Shown here: in pieces, positions 11,080 to 19,983 of the stretch | Layout of the letters: every line of letters starts with the position of its first letter | Position numbering within the stretch: position 1 is the stretch's first letter | Source of the DNA: Eubacteriaceae bacterium | GTDB taxonomy: Bacteria > Bacillota > Clostridia > Eubacteriales > Anaerofustaceae | Length of the DNA: 51,494 bases | Direction: 5' to 3' | NCBI GenBank assembly: GCA_009782875.1 | Contig: WRIE01000016.1 | Location: forward strand, 1-51,494 | Made by a program: the position numbers and the translations under genes | Notes under the pieces: model-generated | Databases searched by the model: none | Seen by the model: only the letters and a program-made list of their open reading frames with translations | What the model was told of the DNA's origin: nothing

Positions 11080-12309
11080 ATGCCCACATTCAAGCCTTTC
11101 GCGGCATTAAGACCAAGAAATGAGCTCGCGGGCGAAGTAAGTTGCCTGCCATATGACGTCATGGACACAGAAGAGGCGAAAAGCATGGCTAGCGGCAACC
11201 CTCTGTCATTTTTGCATGTTGTCAGGGCAGACATTGATGTCGATTCAAATGGCGCTAAGGATAATCCTGCTTTGGTAGAGCAAAAATCCTCTGAAAACTT
11301 CCAGTCATTTGTTAACGATGGAACCCTAGTGCGTGACACGAGCCCATGCCTGTATATCTATGAACAGAACATGGATGGTTTCATTATGACGGGGATTGTC
11401 GGCCTTTGCAGCGTGCGGGATTATGAAAGCGATGCGATAAAAAAGCACGAGCACACCTTGCCTCAAAAAGAAGAGGACAGGATCCGCCACTTTATAGCAT
11501 GCGGAGCCCAAACAGAGCCAGTTTTTTTTGTGTACAGAAATGATGAGGCGCTTTTCGAAGTGATCTTGGGGATTAGAGACTCAAAGGAAGCGGAGTTTGA
11601 CTTTGTTGACGATTTTGGCGTGAACCAAAAACTATGGAAAGTAGACGAAGCCGGCGATATTGAGTCGATTGTAAGCATGTTGGAAGCCCATAGCGCTTTT
11701 TATATCGCTGACGGCCACCATCGCACAGCCTCTGCTGCAAAAATCTCGGGCTATTCCCAGGGAAAAGTGCAAAACGAGTATGTTATGGCTACCCTCTTTG
11801 ACGAGGCAAGAGTCAACATTCTCAGCTATAATAGGCTGCTGCATGACACTGCCGGTTTAAGCGAGGAAGAGATCCTTTCGAAATTAAAGGAAAACTTCAA
11901 TGTCAATAAGTCGACAGAAAGCCTTCCAACCCCAAGCCGCCTACACCAGTACTCATTGTATATGGGTGGAAAATGGCATATCTTGGATGCTAAGGATGGA
12001 TCCTTTGACCCGGGCCACCCAGTAGAAGCGATCGATGCCCAAATTGCCCAAACGCTTATCTTTGACAAGATATTCGGCATTCCAGACCCTAGGACTGACC
12101 ACCGCTTGTCATTTGCAGGAGGCATCAGGGGGCTTAAATATCTAAAAGAGCAGGTTGACGCAGGGGAAGCCTTGATCGGGCTGGCTCTATACCCTGTGGG
12201 CATGGACCAAGTGGCGAATGTCGCTGACATGGGCATGGTAATGCCCCCTAAATCAACTTGGTTCGAGCCAAAACTGCGTAGCGGGCTATTTGCCTATATC
12301 TATGAATAA
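11080..12309 (+). CDS. DUF1015 (COG4198) family protein
   Basis: The cytoplasmic protein has 409 residues, full length for the family. It begins PTFKPFAALRP and keeps the strongly conserved ADGHHRTASA motif (about 220-230), RGLKYL and the C-terminal MPPKSTWFEPKLRSGL. Function is unproven; in Clostridia the gene commonly lies beside serine-type aminotransferase and phosphoglycerate dehydrogenase genes, which suggests a role in serine or three-carbon metabolism. Here the aminotransferase follows 40 bp downstream but no serA is present. The ATG at 11080 has AAAGGAG 5 nt upstream; a TTG five codons earlier overlaps that site and is rejected. Confidence 0.9.
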   Translation: MPTFKPFAALRPRNELAGEVSCLPYDVMDTEEAKSMASGNPLSFLHVVRADIDVDSNGAKDNPALVEQKSSENFQSFVNDGTLVRDTSPCLYIYEQNMDGFIMTGIVGLCSVRDYESDAIKKHEHTLPQKEEDRIRHFIACGAQTEPVFFVYRNDEALFEVILGIRDSKEAEFDFVDDFGVNQKLWKVDEAGDIESIVSMLEAHSAFYIADGHHRTASAAKISGYSQGKVQNEYVMATLFDEARVNILSYNRLLHDTAGLSEEEILSKLKENFNVNKSTESLPTPSRLHQYSLYMGGKWHILDAKDGSFDPGHPVEAIDAQIAQTLIFDKIFGIPDPRTDHRLSFAGGIRGLKYLKEQVDAGEALIGLALYPVGMDQVANVADMGMVMPPKSTWFEPKLRSGLFAYIYE

Positions 12310-12349
12310 ATTCAAGCATATTATAAAATGAAACCTTTTGGAGGAAAGA

Positions 12350-13420
12350 ATGCATAGGAAGCTATTTATACCTGGACCAACAGAAGTCAGAGCTGACGTA
12401 CTTGAAAAGATGGCAACGCCAATGATCGGCCACCGCACAGCGGAAGCCACAGAACTGCAAAAATCGATAAGCGAAAAACTGCAAAAAGTTTTCTTCACAG
12501 AAAGCGACATACTAGTATCCACGTCATCGGGAACAGGCCTTATGGAAGGCGCTATCAGATGCGGGACAGCCAAAAGGGCAGCCGTGTTCTCCGTCGGCTC
12601 CTTTGGCGAAAGATGGCACAAAATGGCTGTCAACAACGGCGTAGAGGCAGATTTGTTTGAAGTCGAAGACGGCAAGCACACTGACCCCGACGAAGTAGAC
12701 AAAGTTTTAAAGACTGGAAAATACGACCTTGTCACAATCACCCACAATGAGACTTCTGCCGGATTGACCAATCCATGCGCAGAAATCGGCGAAGTTATTA
12801 AAAAATACCCAGATGTCTTATATTGTGTCGATGCCGTCTCTTCCGCTGGCGGAATGAAGATTGAAGTTGACAAATGGGGCATTGACGTTTGTATCACATC
12901 AACACAAAAATGCCTTGGCCTTCCTCCTGGAATGTCTGTGACCACATTCTCGCCAAAAGCAGTAGAGAGGGCGCAGAATGTGAACATCAGGGGCTACTAC
13001 CTTGATTTGTTGATGGTCCACGAAAATGTAAAGAAAAACTTCCAGTATCCATCAACACCAAGCATCGCCCACATGTTTGCGCTTGATTACCAGCTTGACC
13101 AGATCCTGAATGTTGAAGGACTTGAGAATAGGTTTGCTAGGCACACAGCTATGGCAGAGCTGGTAAGAAATTGGGCCAACGAGAAGTTTGAGATCTTCCC
13201 GGCTGCCGAGTTTGCCTCCGATACAGTTTCTTGCATCACCAACACCAGGGGAATTGATGTCAAAGAGCTTTGCAGCAAACTCAACGACGTAGGATACGAG
13301 ATCTCCAATGGATATGGCAAGCTCGTAGAGAAAACCTTCAGGATTGCCCATATGGGAGACCTCACAACTGGCGACGTCACCGAATTGCTCGGCGTTATTG
13401 ATGGAATCCTCGGCATCTAA
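12350..13420 (+). CDS. Class V aminotransferase (serine/alanine-glyoxylate type)
   Basis: This is a PLP enzyme of fold type I, 356 residues. It opens with RKLFIPGPTEV. The cofactor-binding Asp is in VDAVSS (about residue 161) and the Schiff-base lysine is Lys187 in TSTQKCLGLPPGMS. The family transfers amino groups between serine or alanine and glyoxylate, pyruvate or hydroxypyruvate; the exact pair cannot be read off. The ATG follows GGAGG closely and the gene sits 40 bp after the DUF1015 gene, a recurrent pairing in Clostridia, so a serine-pathway role is likely. Confidence 0.9.
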   Translation: MHRKLFIPGPTEVRADVLEKMATPMIGHRTAEATELQKSISEKLQKVFFTESDILVSTSSGTGLMEGAIRCGTAKRAAVFSVGSFGERWHKMAVNNGVEADLFEVEDGKHTDPDEVDKVLKTGKYDLVTITHNETSAGLTNPCAEIGEVIKKYPDVLYCVDAVSSAGGMKIEVDKWGIDVCITSTQKCLGLPPGMSVTTFSPKAVERAQNVNIRGYYLDLLMVHENVKKNFQYPSTPSIAHMFALDYQLDQILNVEGLENRFARHTAMAELVRNWANEKFEIFPAAEFASDTVSCITNTRGIDVKELCSKLNDVGYEISNGYGKLVEKTFRIAHMGDLTTGDVTELLGVIDGILGI

Positions 13421-13454
13421 AAATAAAGAACAAAAGTAAGCAGGTTAACTAACT

Positions 13455-14234
13455 ATGGCTGAAAGGATAGTCGTCAAAGTTGGGACCAGCACCCTTGCCC
13501 ATCCCACAGGCCTTATAAACCTAAGGAATGTTGAAGCCTTGGTTAGAGTGCTTTCCGACTTGAAAAATATGGGCCACGAAGTGATTTTAGTGTCCTCTGG
13601 GGCTATTGGGGTTGGATTTGGCAAGCTTGGCATGTCCGAGCGCCCGACAGACATGCCCTCAAAGCAGGCTGCAGCCGCTGTCGGCCAGTGTGCGCTGATG
13701 TTCATCTATGACAAATTTTTCTCAGAGTACTCTTTGACTGTAGCGCAAGTCTTGTTGACAGGAGATGTCCTGGACGATGAGAAACGGGCGTTTAACGCGA
13801 AGAATACTCTATCCAAGCTATTGGAAATGGGAGCGATCATTATAATCAATGAGAATGACACAGTATCTACTGAAGAGATCGAGTTTGGAGACAATGACTT
13901 GCTCTCTGCATTAGTCTCCAGGCTTTCTGGAGCAGACAGGCTTGTGATACTCTCTGATATTGATGGATTGTATGACTCAAACCCGCGCTCCAATCCAGAT
14001 GCCAAAATAATCACTGATGTTTTCGAGATTGACGATAGAATTATCGCAGCAGCAGACCCCTATGGATCAAACCTTGGCACTGGGGGGATGTCCAGCAAGA
14101 TCAAGGCAGCCCAGATCGTGACAAGCGCAGGGATCAACATGCATATAATCCATGGAGACAACCCTGGAGCGATTTACGACATATTAGAAGACCAGCCGGC
14201 AGGCACAAAATTCCATAGAAAGCAGTTGGTTTGA
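13455..14234 (+). CDS. proB: Glutamate 5-kinase, short form
   Basis: It phosphorylates the gamma-carboxyl of L-glutamate, the committed step of proline synthesis. It is 259 residues: an amino acid kinase domain only, without the C-terminal PUA domain found in E. coli ProB. Motifs visible are KVGTSTL (8-14), LVSSGAIGVG (45-54), INENDTVS (131-138), SDIDGLYDSNP (167-177) and GTGGMSSKIKAA (208-219). The stop is 3 bp from proA, a tight two-gene proline operon. The ribosome site before the ATG is weak (GCAGG-like), unlike its neighbours. Confidence 0.95.
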   Translation: MAERIVVKVGTSTLAHPTGLINLRNVEALVRVLSDLKNMGHEVILVSSGAIGVGFGKLGMSERPTDMPSKQAAAAVGQCALMFIYDKFFSEYSLTVAQVLLTGDVLDDEKRAFNAKNTLSKLLEMGAIIIINENDTVSTEEIEFGDNDLLSALVSRLSGADRLVILSDIDGLYDSNPRSNPDAKIITDVFEIDDRIIAAADPYGSNLGTGGMSSKIKAAQIVTSAGINMHIIHGDNPGAIYDILEDQPAGTKFHRKQLV

Positions 14235-14237
14235 CTA

Positions 14238-15482
14238 ATGGGCTTTTATGATAGCTGTGTAAAAGCAAAAAAAGGCGGCATGGTTTTGGCTAGCCTTGGC
14301 GATTCCCAACGAGACGACATCCTTGAGGCTTTCGCTGCCCAACTTGTCAAGGGGGCAGCAAAGATTTTGTCAGCAAATGCGATCGATATGGAAAATGCCA
14401 AAGGCAATATACCTGACACGATGCTTGACAGGCTCTTTCTTGACAACGGCAGGATCGATGATATTGCAAGCGCAGTTAGGGATGTCAAAAATTTAGAGGA
14501 TCCCTTAGGCATAGTGTTGGATGAGAGGGTTCTCCAATCGGGGCTTCGGCTTTTGAAGACAACAGTGCCCTTGGGGGTTGTCGGCATTATTTATGAGGCC
14601 CGCCCCAATGTCACAGCTGATTCAATTGCATTATGTGTAAAAAGTGGAAATGCATGTGTTCTAAAAGTTGGCTCTGAAGCAATTCTTTCAAGCATGGAAA
14701 TTGCCAAATGTTTTGATGAGGCCATAAACAGCCTCGGATATGACGTTTGTTTTGTTTACCTGTTGGAAGATACTTCTAGAGAAGCTTCAACTGCTATGAT
14801 GAGGGCTAAGGGGTTTATTGATGTGCTCATCCCCAGAGGGGGGGCAGGCCTGATACAAGCTGTGGTAGATAATGCCACAATCCCCGTGCTTGAAACCGGC
14901 GCTGGCAATTGCCACTTGTTCATTGACAGTTCAGCTAAGTTCGATATGGCCTTAGAGATCGCAATAAATGCCAAAACACAACGCCCATCTGTGTGCAATG
15001 CCATTGAGACGATGCTTGTGCATACAGACATTGCCATAGAATTCCTTCCATTGCTTTATGAAGCCTTTGATGGGTATGGTGTTGAAATCAGGGGATGCGA
15101 AAGATCCCTTGAGATCCTCGGAGGCAACAAAATCACCACTGCATCTGAAGAGGACTTCTACACAGAGTACAACGACATGATATGCGCCCTGAAAATCGTA
15201 GGCGGGGTTGAAGAAGCGATAGAGCATGTCAACAACTACTCCACATCACATTCAGAAGCAATTGTCACTGAAGATACGGCAAACGCCGAGTTGTTTTTAA
15301 GCAACGTTGACAGCGCAGTGGTTTACCATAACGCATCAACAAGGTTCACTGATGGCGGGGTATTCGGATTGGGGGCAGAGATCGGAATCTCAACCCAGAA
15401 ACTGCATGCACGCGGGCCCATGGCCCTTAGGGAATTGACTAGCTATAAATACAAAGTATATGGCCAAGGCCAAGTGAGATAG
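14238..15482 (+). CDS. proA: Gamma-glutamyl phosphate reductase
   Basis: This NADPH-dependent enzyme turns gamma-glutamyl phosphate into glutamate semialdehyde, the second proline step. It is 414 residues, the normal length. The aldehyde dehydrogenase fold is clear, with the catalytic Cys253 in QRPSVCNAIET, the segment GVVGIIYEARPNVTADS (113-129) and the C-terminal RGPMALRELTSYKYKV typical of ProA. It starts 3 bp after proB; proC is not in the window. A very strong hairpin follows the stop. Confidence 0.97.
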   Translation: MGFYDSCVKAKKGGMVLASLGDSQRDDILEAFAAQLVKGAAKILSANAIDMENAKGNIPDTMLDRLFLDNGRIDDIASAVRDVKNLEDPLGIVLDERVLQSGLRLLKTTVPLGVVGIIYEARPNVTADSIALCVKSGNACVLKVGSEAILSSMEIAKCFDEAINSLGYDVCFVYLLEDTSREASTAMMRAKGFIDVLIPRGGAGLIQAVVDNATIPVLETGAGNCHLFIDSSAKFDMALEIAINAKTQRPSVCNAIETMLVHTDIAIEFLPLLYEAFDGYGVEIRGCERSLEILGGNKITTASEEDFYTEYNDMICALKIVGGVEEAIEHVNNYSTSHSEAIVTEDTANAELFLSNVDSAVVYHNASTRFTDGGVFGLGAEIGISTQKLHARGPMALRELTSYKYKVYGQGQVR

Positions 15483-15489
15483 AATAATA

Positions 15490-15523
15490 GAAGGGCAAGG
15501 GAAGGCGACTTCCCTTGCCCTTC
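15490..15523. terminator. 15-bp perfect hairpin after proA
   Basis: GAAGGGCAAGGGAAG (15490-15504) and its exact complement (15509-15523) enclose a GCGA tetraloop. It begins 8 bp after the proA stop. There is no T-run on either strand, so it may act as an mRNA-stabilising stem or a weak terminator rather than a classic intrinsic one. Confidence 0.6.
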
Positions 15524-15664
15524 ACACTTTCCAGCATGCCATTTGCTACAAGGAGGTTCGGGATCCTCTTTTTTATTGGAATATTGCCGTAGCAGGTATC
15601 CAGCTGCATGCAGTCCGCTAGCAGCCAAAAAGCTTGGCTTATTGTCAACCTTGAACCAACGCAA

Positions 15665-15692
15665 AAAAACAGCTTGCAATACAGCTGTTTTT
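15665..15692 (-). terminator. Terminator of rplS (bidirectional)
   Basis: AAAAACAGC and GCTGTTTTT pair around a 10-nt loop. It lies 11 bp past the rplS stop on the minus strand and can also stop plus-strand reading from proBA. Confidence 0.82.
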
Positions 15693-15702
15693 CGCATTTT
15701 TG

Positions 15703-16104
15703 TTATTCGTTGGCAGCCCCGGTCTCAACTGGTTGCTCAGTTTGCGCTTTGACTTTTGGCGGACGGGCTTTCTCCTTGACCTTAGTGGCTTTGCCAATCC
15801 TGTTGCGAAGATAGTATAGTTTGGCGCGCCTGACCTTGCCGCTTCTTACTACCTCAATCTTATCTACCCTTGGGGAGTGCAGTGGAAAAGTCCTCTCAAC
15901 ACCAATACCGTAGGATATTTTTCTAACTGTGAAGGTTTCCCTTGTGCCGCCGTTTTGGCGTTTTAAAACTACGCCTTCAAAAATTTGAATACGTTCGCGT
16001 TTCCCTTCGACGACTTTTACGTGCACCTTGACAGTGTCTCCAACAGCAAAATAAGGAATATCTGGTCTAAGATGCTCTTGCTCCACGATCTTTAATAAGT
16101 CCAT
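15703..16104 (-). CDS. rplS: 50S ribosomal protein L19
   Basis: This large-subunit protein near the 30S interface is 133 residues. The L19 core is clear: [54 protein letters not shown] and [16 protein letters not shown], followed by a non-conserved basic/acidic tail. GGAG lies 8 nt before the ATG. In most Firmicutes rplS directly follows trmD; here trmD is 6.8 kb upstream on the same strand with foreign genes in between, and rplS has its own promoter. Confidence 0.97.
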   Translation of the reverse strand: MDLLKIVEQEHLRPDIPYFAVGDTVKVHVKVVEGKRERIQIFEGVVLKRQNGGTRETFTVRKISYGIGVERTFPLHSPRVDKIEVVRSGKVRRAKLYYLRNRIGKATKVKEKARPPKVKAQTEQPVETGAANE

Positions 16105-16174
16105 TTGCCAATCTCCTTCTTCAAAAAGCGTTCTTGCCTATATTATCGCAGAGGACCGCTTTATTAGCTGTTAC

Positions 16175-16202
16175 AGTATATCATAAAAAAAACCCTTTGC
16201 AA
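16175..16202 (-). promoter_or_regulatory. Promoter of rplS
   Basis: On the minus strand TTGCAA (16202-16197), a 16-bp spacer and an extended -10 TGATATACT (ending at 16175) lie 71 bp before the rplS start. This gives rplS expression independent of trmD. Confidence 0.7.
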
Positions 16203-16538
16203 GAGTAGTTTTCCCGCTTATACTTTTTTCGGATTTTGAAAGGAATCAAGTGTCCAAAAACAAAGTACACTGCCCCATATTGAAGTAGAGCCTGCAGATT
16301 GCTGGTGGCAGCAATTCTTTATGGTCCGTATCCTCGAAACCAGAAAAACTCATAAAGACAGCTCGAAATTGATCAAATTCACGCCATTCAAAGGACAAGG
16401 AATTGGAAAACAATACTATTAAAATGCAATTAACAGTTTTAATTCATATTTCTTATGTCTTCTCAAAGAAAAAATCCTTTCAAAACCTTGTCCCAATGCG
16501 ATTTTGTTCAAATAATTATTTCTGAAGCCCTAAAAGTG
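16203..16538. other. Non-coding spacer, nothing recognised
   Basis: About 335 bp between the rplS promoter and a strong plus-strand promoter. All frames are interrupted and I see no known element. Confidence 0.4.
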
Positions 16539-16566
16539 TTGACAAAGATTATTAACCTGCTATAAT
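16539..16566 (+). promoter_or_regulatory. Consensus sigma-A promoter with no gene behind it
   Basis: Perfect TTGACA (16539-16544) and TATAAT (16561-16566) are 16 bp apart, with TGC directly before the -10 (extended -10). It is the best promoter in the window. No plus-strand open frame follows; a terminator lies about 65 bp after the expected start point. Confidence 0.85.
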
Positions 16567-16572
16567 CTAAAT

Positions 16573-16656
16573 ATAATCTTTAGTAAGGATCGATTTATAA
16601 GAAATTCAATCAAATTTTATAATTGATTAGAAAAAACGCCTGAAGGCGTTTTTTTT
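16573..16656 (+). ncRNA. Candidate small RNA of about 84 nt
   Basis: The predicted transcript starts 6-7 nt after the TATAAT and ends in an intrinsic terminator. It has no start codon with a ribosome site. Besides the terminator it can form a hairpin from AATCAA (16608-16613) and TTGATT (16623-16628), leaving an unpaired A+T-rich 5' region of about 35 nt. Promoter, short body and terminator are the structure of a stand-alone regulatory RNA. I recognise no Rfam family. It ends just short of the convergent degV stop. Confidence 0.55.
16631..16656. terminator. Bidirectional terminator between small RNA and degV
   Basis: AAAAAACGCC, a TGAA loop, then GGCGTTTTTTTT. The tract ends the plus-strand transcript and, on the other strand, also serves degV, whose stop is 45 bp away. 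Confidence 0.88.
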
Positions 16657-16701
16657 GTTTATGCTTTCATTCTTCTTTTGCGTAGCACTTTTAGTCCTAA
16701 C

Positions 16702-17556
16702 TTATACTTCGACTCCGGCTATTCCTACTCCACCTGGACCTGAATGTGACGTTATGACACAACCACATCTCATCCATTCCGCGAAATTGATGCCTTGCTC
16801 TTCAATTACTTTCTTAATTTCTTCTTTTATTGAAGCGCTAAAATCTCCACCAGCTGACACAAAGTAAGTTTGCTTTTTATCAATGGGGAATTTATCAAAA
16901 TACTCCTTAAGCATGTTTCTCACAACAACTGTCATTGAGCCTCTATACTTTTTAGTTGAGAGCATAAAACCGTCTATGACTTCAATAAGAGGTGTCAATT
17001 TCAATAGTGTTGCGCCAATATACTGGGCATTTGAGACCCGCCCCCCTGCCCTCAAATAGTCAAGGTTGCCTGGAACAAAAGAGAATCTCGTTTTTTCCAC
17101 CAACGCTTCTATTTTGGAAACTAACTCTTCCGGCTCGATCTCTGGTTGGCTCTCAATCATTTCAATTGTCTTCATCACAATAATCGCTTGCCCAACAGAA
17201 ACATTTTTTGTGTCGACTATATGGCAATTAAGTGTGCCGTCATCAGCTATGACTGCGCTTTGATAGCTGACAGATAGTTTTGCTGAATAACACAGGAACA
17301 AAACTACTGCATCAGGATCCTCTTCTTTGATTCTATTGCGGATTTCTTCATACTGGTTCGGGTTTACTCCTGCTGTTTTTGGAACTTTGCCAGTCCTCTC
17401 GTAATAGCCTAGAAGCTTGTCCATTGGAAGATAGTTGTCGAAATAGTTCTCCCCATCGATTTCGACGTGCATCTGGGCCACACGTATATCATATTTCTCG
17501 ATCATTTCCGGAGATAAATCAGCTCCACTTTCGGCGACAATAATATACTTAACCAC
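16702..17556 (-). CDS. DegV family fatty-acid-binding protein
   Basis: DegV/FakB proteins bind a fatty acid and present it to the kinase FakA for incorporation into phospholipid. This one has 284 residues, the usual size. It begins VKYIIVAESGADLSPEM; the first-domain loop KTAGVNPNQYEE corresponds to the TSQPS-type acyl-head-group loop; GNLDYLRAGGRVSNAQYIGATLLKLTPLIEV and the C-terminal SHSGPGGVGIAG are family hallmarks. The start is the GTG at 17556, 4 nt after AAAGGAG; longer readings lack a ribosome site. It is a single gene inside the segment that separates trmD from rplS. No fakA is in the window. Confidence 0.92.
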   Translation of the reverse strand: MVKYIIVAESGADLSPEMIEKYDIRVAQMHVEIDGENYFDNYLPMDKLLGYYERTGKVPKTAGVNPNQYEEIRNRIKEEDPDAVVLFLCYSAKLSVSYQSAVIADDGTLNCHIVDTKNVSVGQAIIVMKTIEMIESQPEIEPEELVSKIEALVEKTRFSFVPGNLDYLRAGGRVSNAQYIGATLLKLTPLIEVIDGFMLSTKKYRGSMTVVVRNMLKEYFDKFPIDKKQTYFVSAGGDFSASIKEEIKKVIEEQGINFAEWMRCGCVITSHSGPGGVGIAGVEV

Positions 17557-18162
17557 GTTTCTCCTTTCCGTGCAATAATCTGCTTGAACACGCCTGCAAA
17601 GATTTAATACTTGTCCAGAAGTATTATACCTTAAAATAATGCTTTGAGTAACCACATCTTTTTTCATTTATCTGCACAGTCGCATAAATACAGATAATTT
17701 TAGAGTTTTTTATTATATTTTTGAATTATTAAGATAGTTTTTTATATATACCTGCCTTTATCTGCATATCTGCATTTTTTGATTCTTGCATGTTTTAGCA
17801 GAAAAACTAACCGGCACAATTGCTCACACAAAAGCCAATGCCGCCCGGATGACCAAAACCTAAGTTGAACTACTATTTGAGAACCATCAAAAAACACCTG
17901 GCATTCTGGAAAGCCCCAGTAATCGCAAGAACGCATTTGCTGTATGGCTTGTGGATATTGCTTTAGAAATTGAAATGATTTTTGAAGTACTTTGAGCGCT
18001 TTGGGAATGGGCAAAAATCCAGATAACCATTCGTGCGCCATACGTACATATTCACACTTTTATTTGGGAGACATATGGGCAACTACAACGACGTTGTTTT
18101 CTGTCAAGGGCTTCTTACCTGGAAGCACACTAGACCCTCGGGTACGCGGCATATTTTGTTTG
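17557..18162. other. Gene-poor stretch beside an IS fragment
   Basis: No recognisable gene. A 99-codon minus-strand frame at 17742-18041 has no ribosome site and no family resemblance. The segment is A+T-rich near degV and ends at the TTA that flanks the IS fragment. Confidence 0.4.
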
Positions 18163-18165
18163 TTA

Positions 18166-18590
18166 GAGGCTGTCTAATATGTCCATAAATGTCGATAAAT
18201 GGTATAATAACGCTAAAAAGGCTGTTTACCATTATATGAGAAATAAATATCCAAGCGATATAACTTGAGACCAATTCGGGATTATCAAGCCCCAATTAAT
18301 TCCGGCAAATACGAGAGCGTCGAGACTGTTTTAGCCGGCAGCGCTTATAGTGGAGAGAGCTTTGCAAACGCAATAAAAGGGCTAGTTGACGCGAAAGTCG
18401 AGATTGTCAAGCGCAATGAGGCCCATATGTTCATAGTCCTTCCCAAAAGATGGATTGATGAAAGATCATTCGGATGGGCCGACAATTGCCGGAGGCTGTG
18501 GAAGGTTTGCGAAAGGCACTTGAGCACATTTTGCCAAATGTTTGTTTTGTCATTCATTTCAGTTCTATTGAGGAGATACTAAACATCCTC
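18166..18590 (+). mobile_element. IS5-type (IS427-like) element, internally deleted copy A
   Basis: The 425-bp element begins GAGGCTGTCTAATATG and ends with the imperfect inverse (ATACTAAACATCCTC), and is flanked on both sides by TTA (18163-18165, 18591-18593), an intact target duplication. Inside, the N-terminal reading (SINVDKWYNNAKKAVYHYMRNKYPSDIT) is joined by a deletion to the C-terminal part (SGKYESVETVLAGSAYSGESF...NCRRLWKVCERHLSTF) of the same DDE transposase seen in copy B at 31546. The DDE catalytic centre is lost, so it could only move in trans. Confidence 0.8.
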
Positions 18591-18621
18591 TTAGGCTAAA
18601 GAGGCAGAATCGAAACGGAGA

Positions 18622-18726
18622 ATGGATATAACTGCATTGTATGAGCGGTTTTCGCATGGTGGTGAACAGCACAACGGCGAGGATAGAGACTCAATCAAGA
18701 ATCTAGAGTTGCACGCCCATACCTGA
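18622..18726 (+). pseudogene. N-terminal fragment of a serine recombinase
   Basis: This reads MDITALYERFSHGGEQHNGEDRDSIKN and stops after 34 codons. Large serine recombinases of Clostridial transposons start with TALYxRLSRDDE...GES.SIxNQ, with the nucleophilic Ser in RLSRDD; the same register is present here (RFSHGG), but the conserved Arg-Asp-Asp is damaged and the rest is missing. It is a relic of a transposon integrase lying just outside IS copy A. Confidence 0.5.
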
Positions 18727-18839
18727 AACAACAATAACTCTGACAACATTTTTTAATTTCTTCTTTTGTCATAATGTATTTCATATTTTACAATTTATTT
18801 CAAAATATTGAATACTCATTTCTCTCGTTGCGTTCCCAT

Positions 18840-19116
18840 CTACCAAGGGCGAAGCAACACGCATACAGGTAGGGTATAAAACTCAAGGCGATTGCGCCTG
18901 GAGAGCGACAAGCCGCTACAATTTTGGAAGGCTCCCCCCATCTTGCAGCCAATTGGCGAAAAATCCTGCATTGGCAGCCATATAAAGAGCACCGTGGATA
19001 GTGGCATCAAGATGACGAAGTGTAAAGAGCAGCCGATCAAGAGCATTCCTTCCTGGTTCTGAATATGCCATGTTTGCGACGATAGCTAAAATGCAAGCGC
19101 CAATGCTTGAAAGCAT
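18840..19116 (-). pseudogene. Unidentified decayed coding fragment
   Basis: One minus-strand frame (18916-19116) reads NALDRLLFTLRHLDATIHGALYMAANAGFFANWLQDGG, with composition like a real soluble protein, and a second overlapping frame (18840-19046) covers the same DNA. There is no ribosome site and I do not recognise the family. It is probably the remains of a gene in this decayed segment. Confidence 0.2.
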
Positions 19117-19133
19117 ATTATTGGCGCTTTTTT
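19097..19133 (+). terminator. Hairpin with T-run, plus strand
   Basis: GCGCCAAT pairs with ATTGGCGC and the loop itself contains the palindrome ATGCTTGAAAGCAT; TTTTTT follows. On the minus strand an A-run precedes the hairpin and the T-tract is poor, so it works best as a plus-strand terminator, although it also lies 20 bp past the stop of the minus-strand gene at 19153. Confidence 0.7.
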
Positions 19134-19152
19134 CATTTCAACAACTCTTTTC

Positions 19153-19983
19153 TCAGGTACCAAAAAACAACCCCGGATCAATTGCAGTTTTCTTGAACTC
19201 TTCAATGATTTTTGCTGCTTGGCTTTCATCAACTCCAGAGACCAAATAGCTGCATTCATCAACTCCATTTAGCGCCACAACTTCGTAAGGCACCAATAAT
19301 GATCCAATAAAATCTGACCATTCGACTATTACGACATCCTTATCGTCTGTTGGGGATTTAATTGCGACGAGATCCCTAGGCTGCACGATCATGTCATCAA
19401 AAGACCATATAGAAACTGCCATTCCATTGGCGATTTGTATATTCCCTGCCCTTCGGGCATTAAACAGTTTCGTAGCTTTTTGCTGTAGATAGTCTTTAAG
19501 GTTCTCTGGAAATTCACTTGAGCTTTTTAATCGCAAATACTCATCCGGGTGTATTTTAAATTGGGCATCAAATAGCCCAAAGGTCGCTTCTTTATTTTTA
19601 TCTAGGGATGCTTCGATGAAGCCAGCCAAGTCCTCTAAATAATTTGCTATTAAAAACTCGCCTTCATCAAGGTTGATTCGCTCCCCATGTTTCCCGTAAA
19701 TTTTTCCCAAGTAATGCTTCGAAGTAAACTGTAGAAAGTCGCTTGCTATTTGCGCATCGTATCCATTTGCTAAATCCTCGAGTCTTAACTTCATCTGTCT
19801 TTTTTTGTAATTCTTGACACTAAAACCCTTGATAGATCCTTCTGCGAAAAAGCATAGCGCGTCTTCTATGTAATCGGCTTTAATAGAGACATTATGGAGT
19901 GAATTTACCTGCCATTTCATTACAAGGTCCTCGAGTGGTACGAAATTGAATACATTAAATTTTATTAAATATTCTACTGACAC
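19153..19983 (-). CDS. Hypothetical protein, soluble, 276 residues
   Basis: I do not recognise this protein. It has no signal peptide or membrane segment, mixed alpha/beta character, and a DNA/RNA-neutral charge. The C-terminal half contains IWSFDDMIVQPRDLVAIKSPTDDKDVVIVEWSDFIG, which looks like a small beta domain. The reading starts with GTG; an internal ATG at residue 21-22 (MKWQVNS) with GAGG 6 nt upstream is a real alternative and would give about 256 residues. It stands alone, divergent from the flavodoxin-like gene, inside the segment inserted between trmD and rplS, so it may be accessory cargo. Confidence 0.7.
   Translation of the reverse strand: MSVEYLIKFNVFNFVPLEDLVMKWQVNSLHNVSIKADYIEDALCFFAEGSIKGFSVKNYKKRQMKLRLEDLANGYDAQIASDFLQFTSKHYLGKIYGKHGERINLDEGEFLIANYLEDLAGFIEASLDKNKEATFGLFDAQFKIHPDEYLRLKSSSEFPENLKDYLQQKATKLFNARRAGNIQIANGMAVSIWSFDDMIVQPRDLVAIKSPTDDKDVVIVEWSDFIGSLLVPYEVVALNGVDECSYLVSGVDESQAAKIIEEFKKTAIDPGLFFGT

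Noticed and set aside
15439-15697. Two overlapping minus-strand frames between proA and rplS
   Set aside because: They span the 15-bp hairpin and the rplS terminator and show no family resemblance.
17742-18041. 99-codon minus-strand frame beside degV
   Set aside because: No ribosome site, biased Trp/Cys-rich composition untypical of real proteins in this window, and located next to IS debris.
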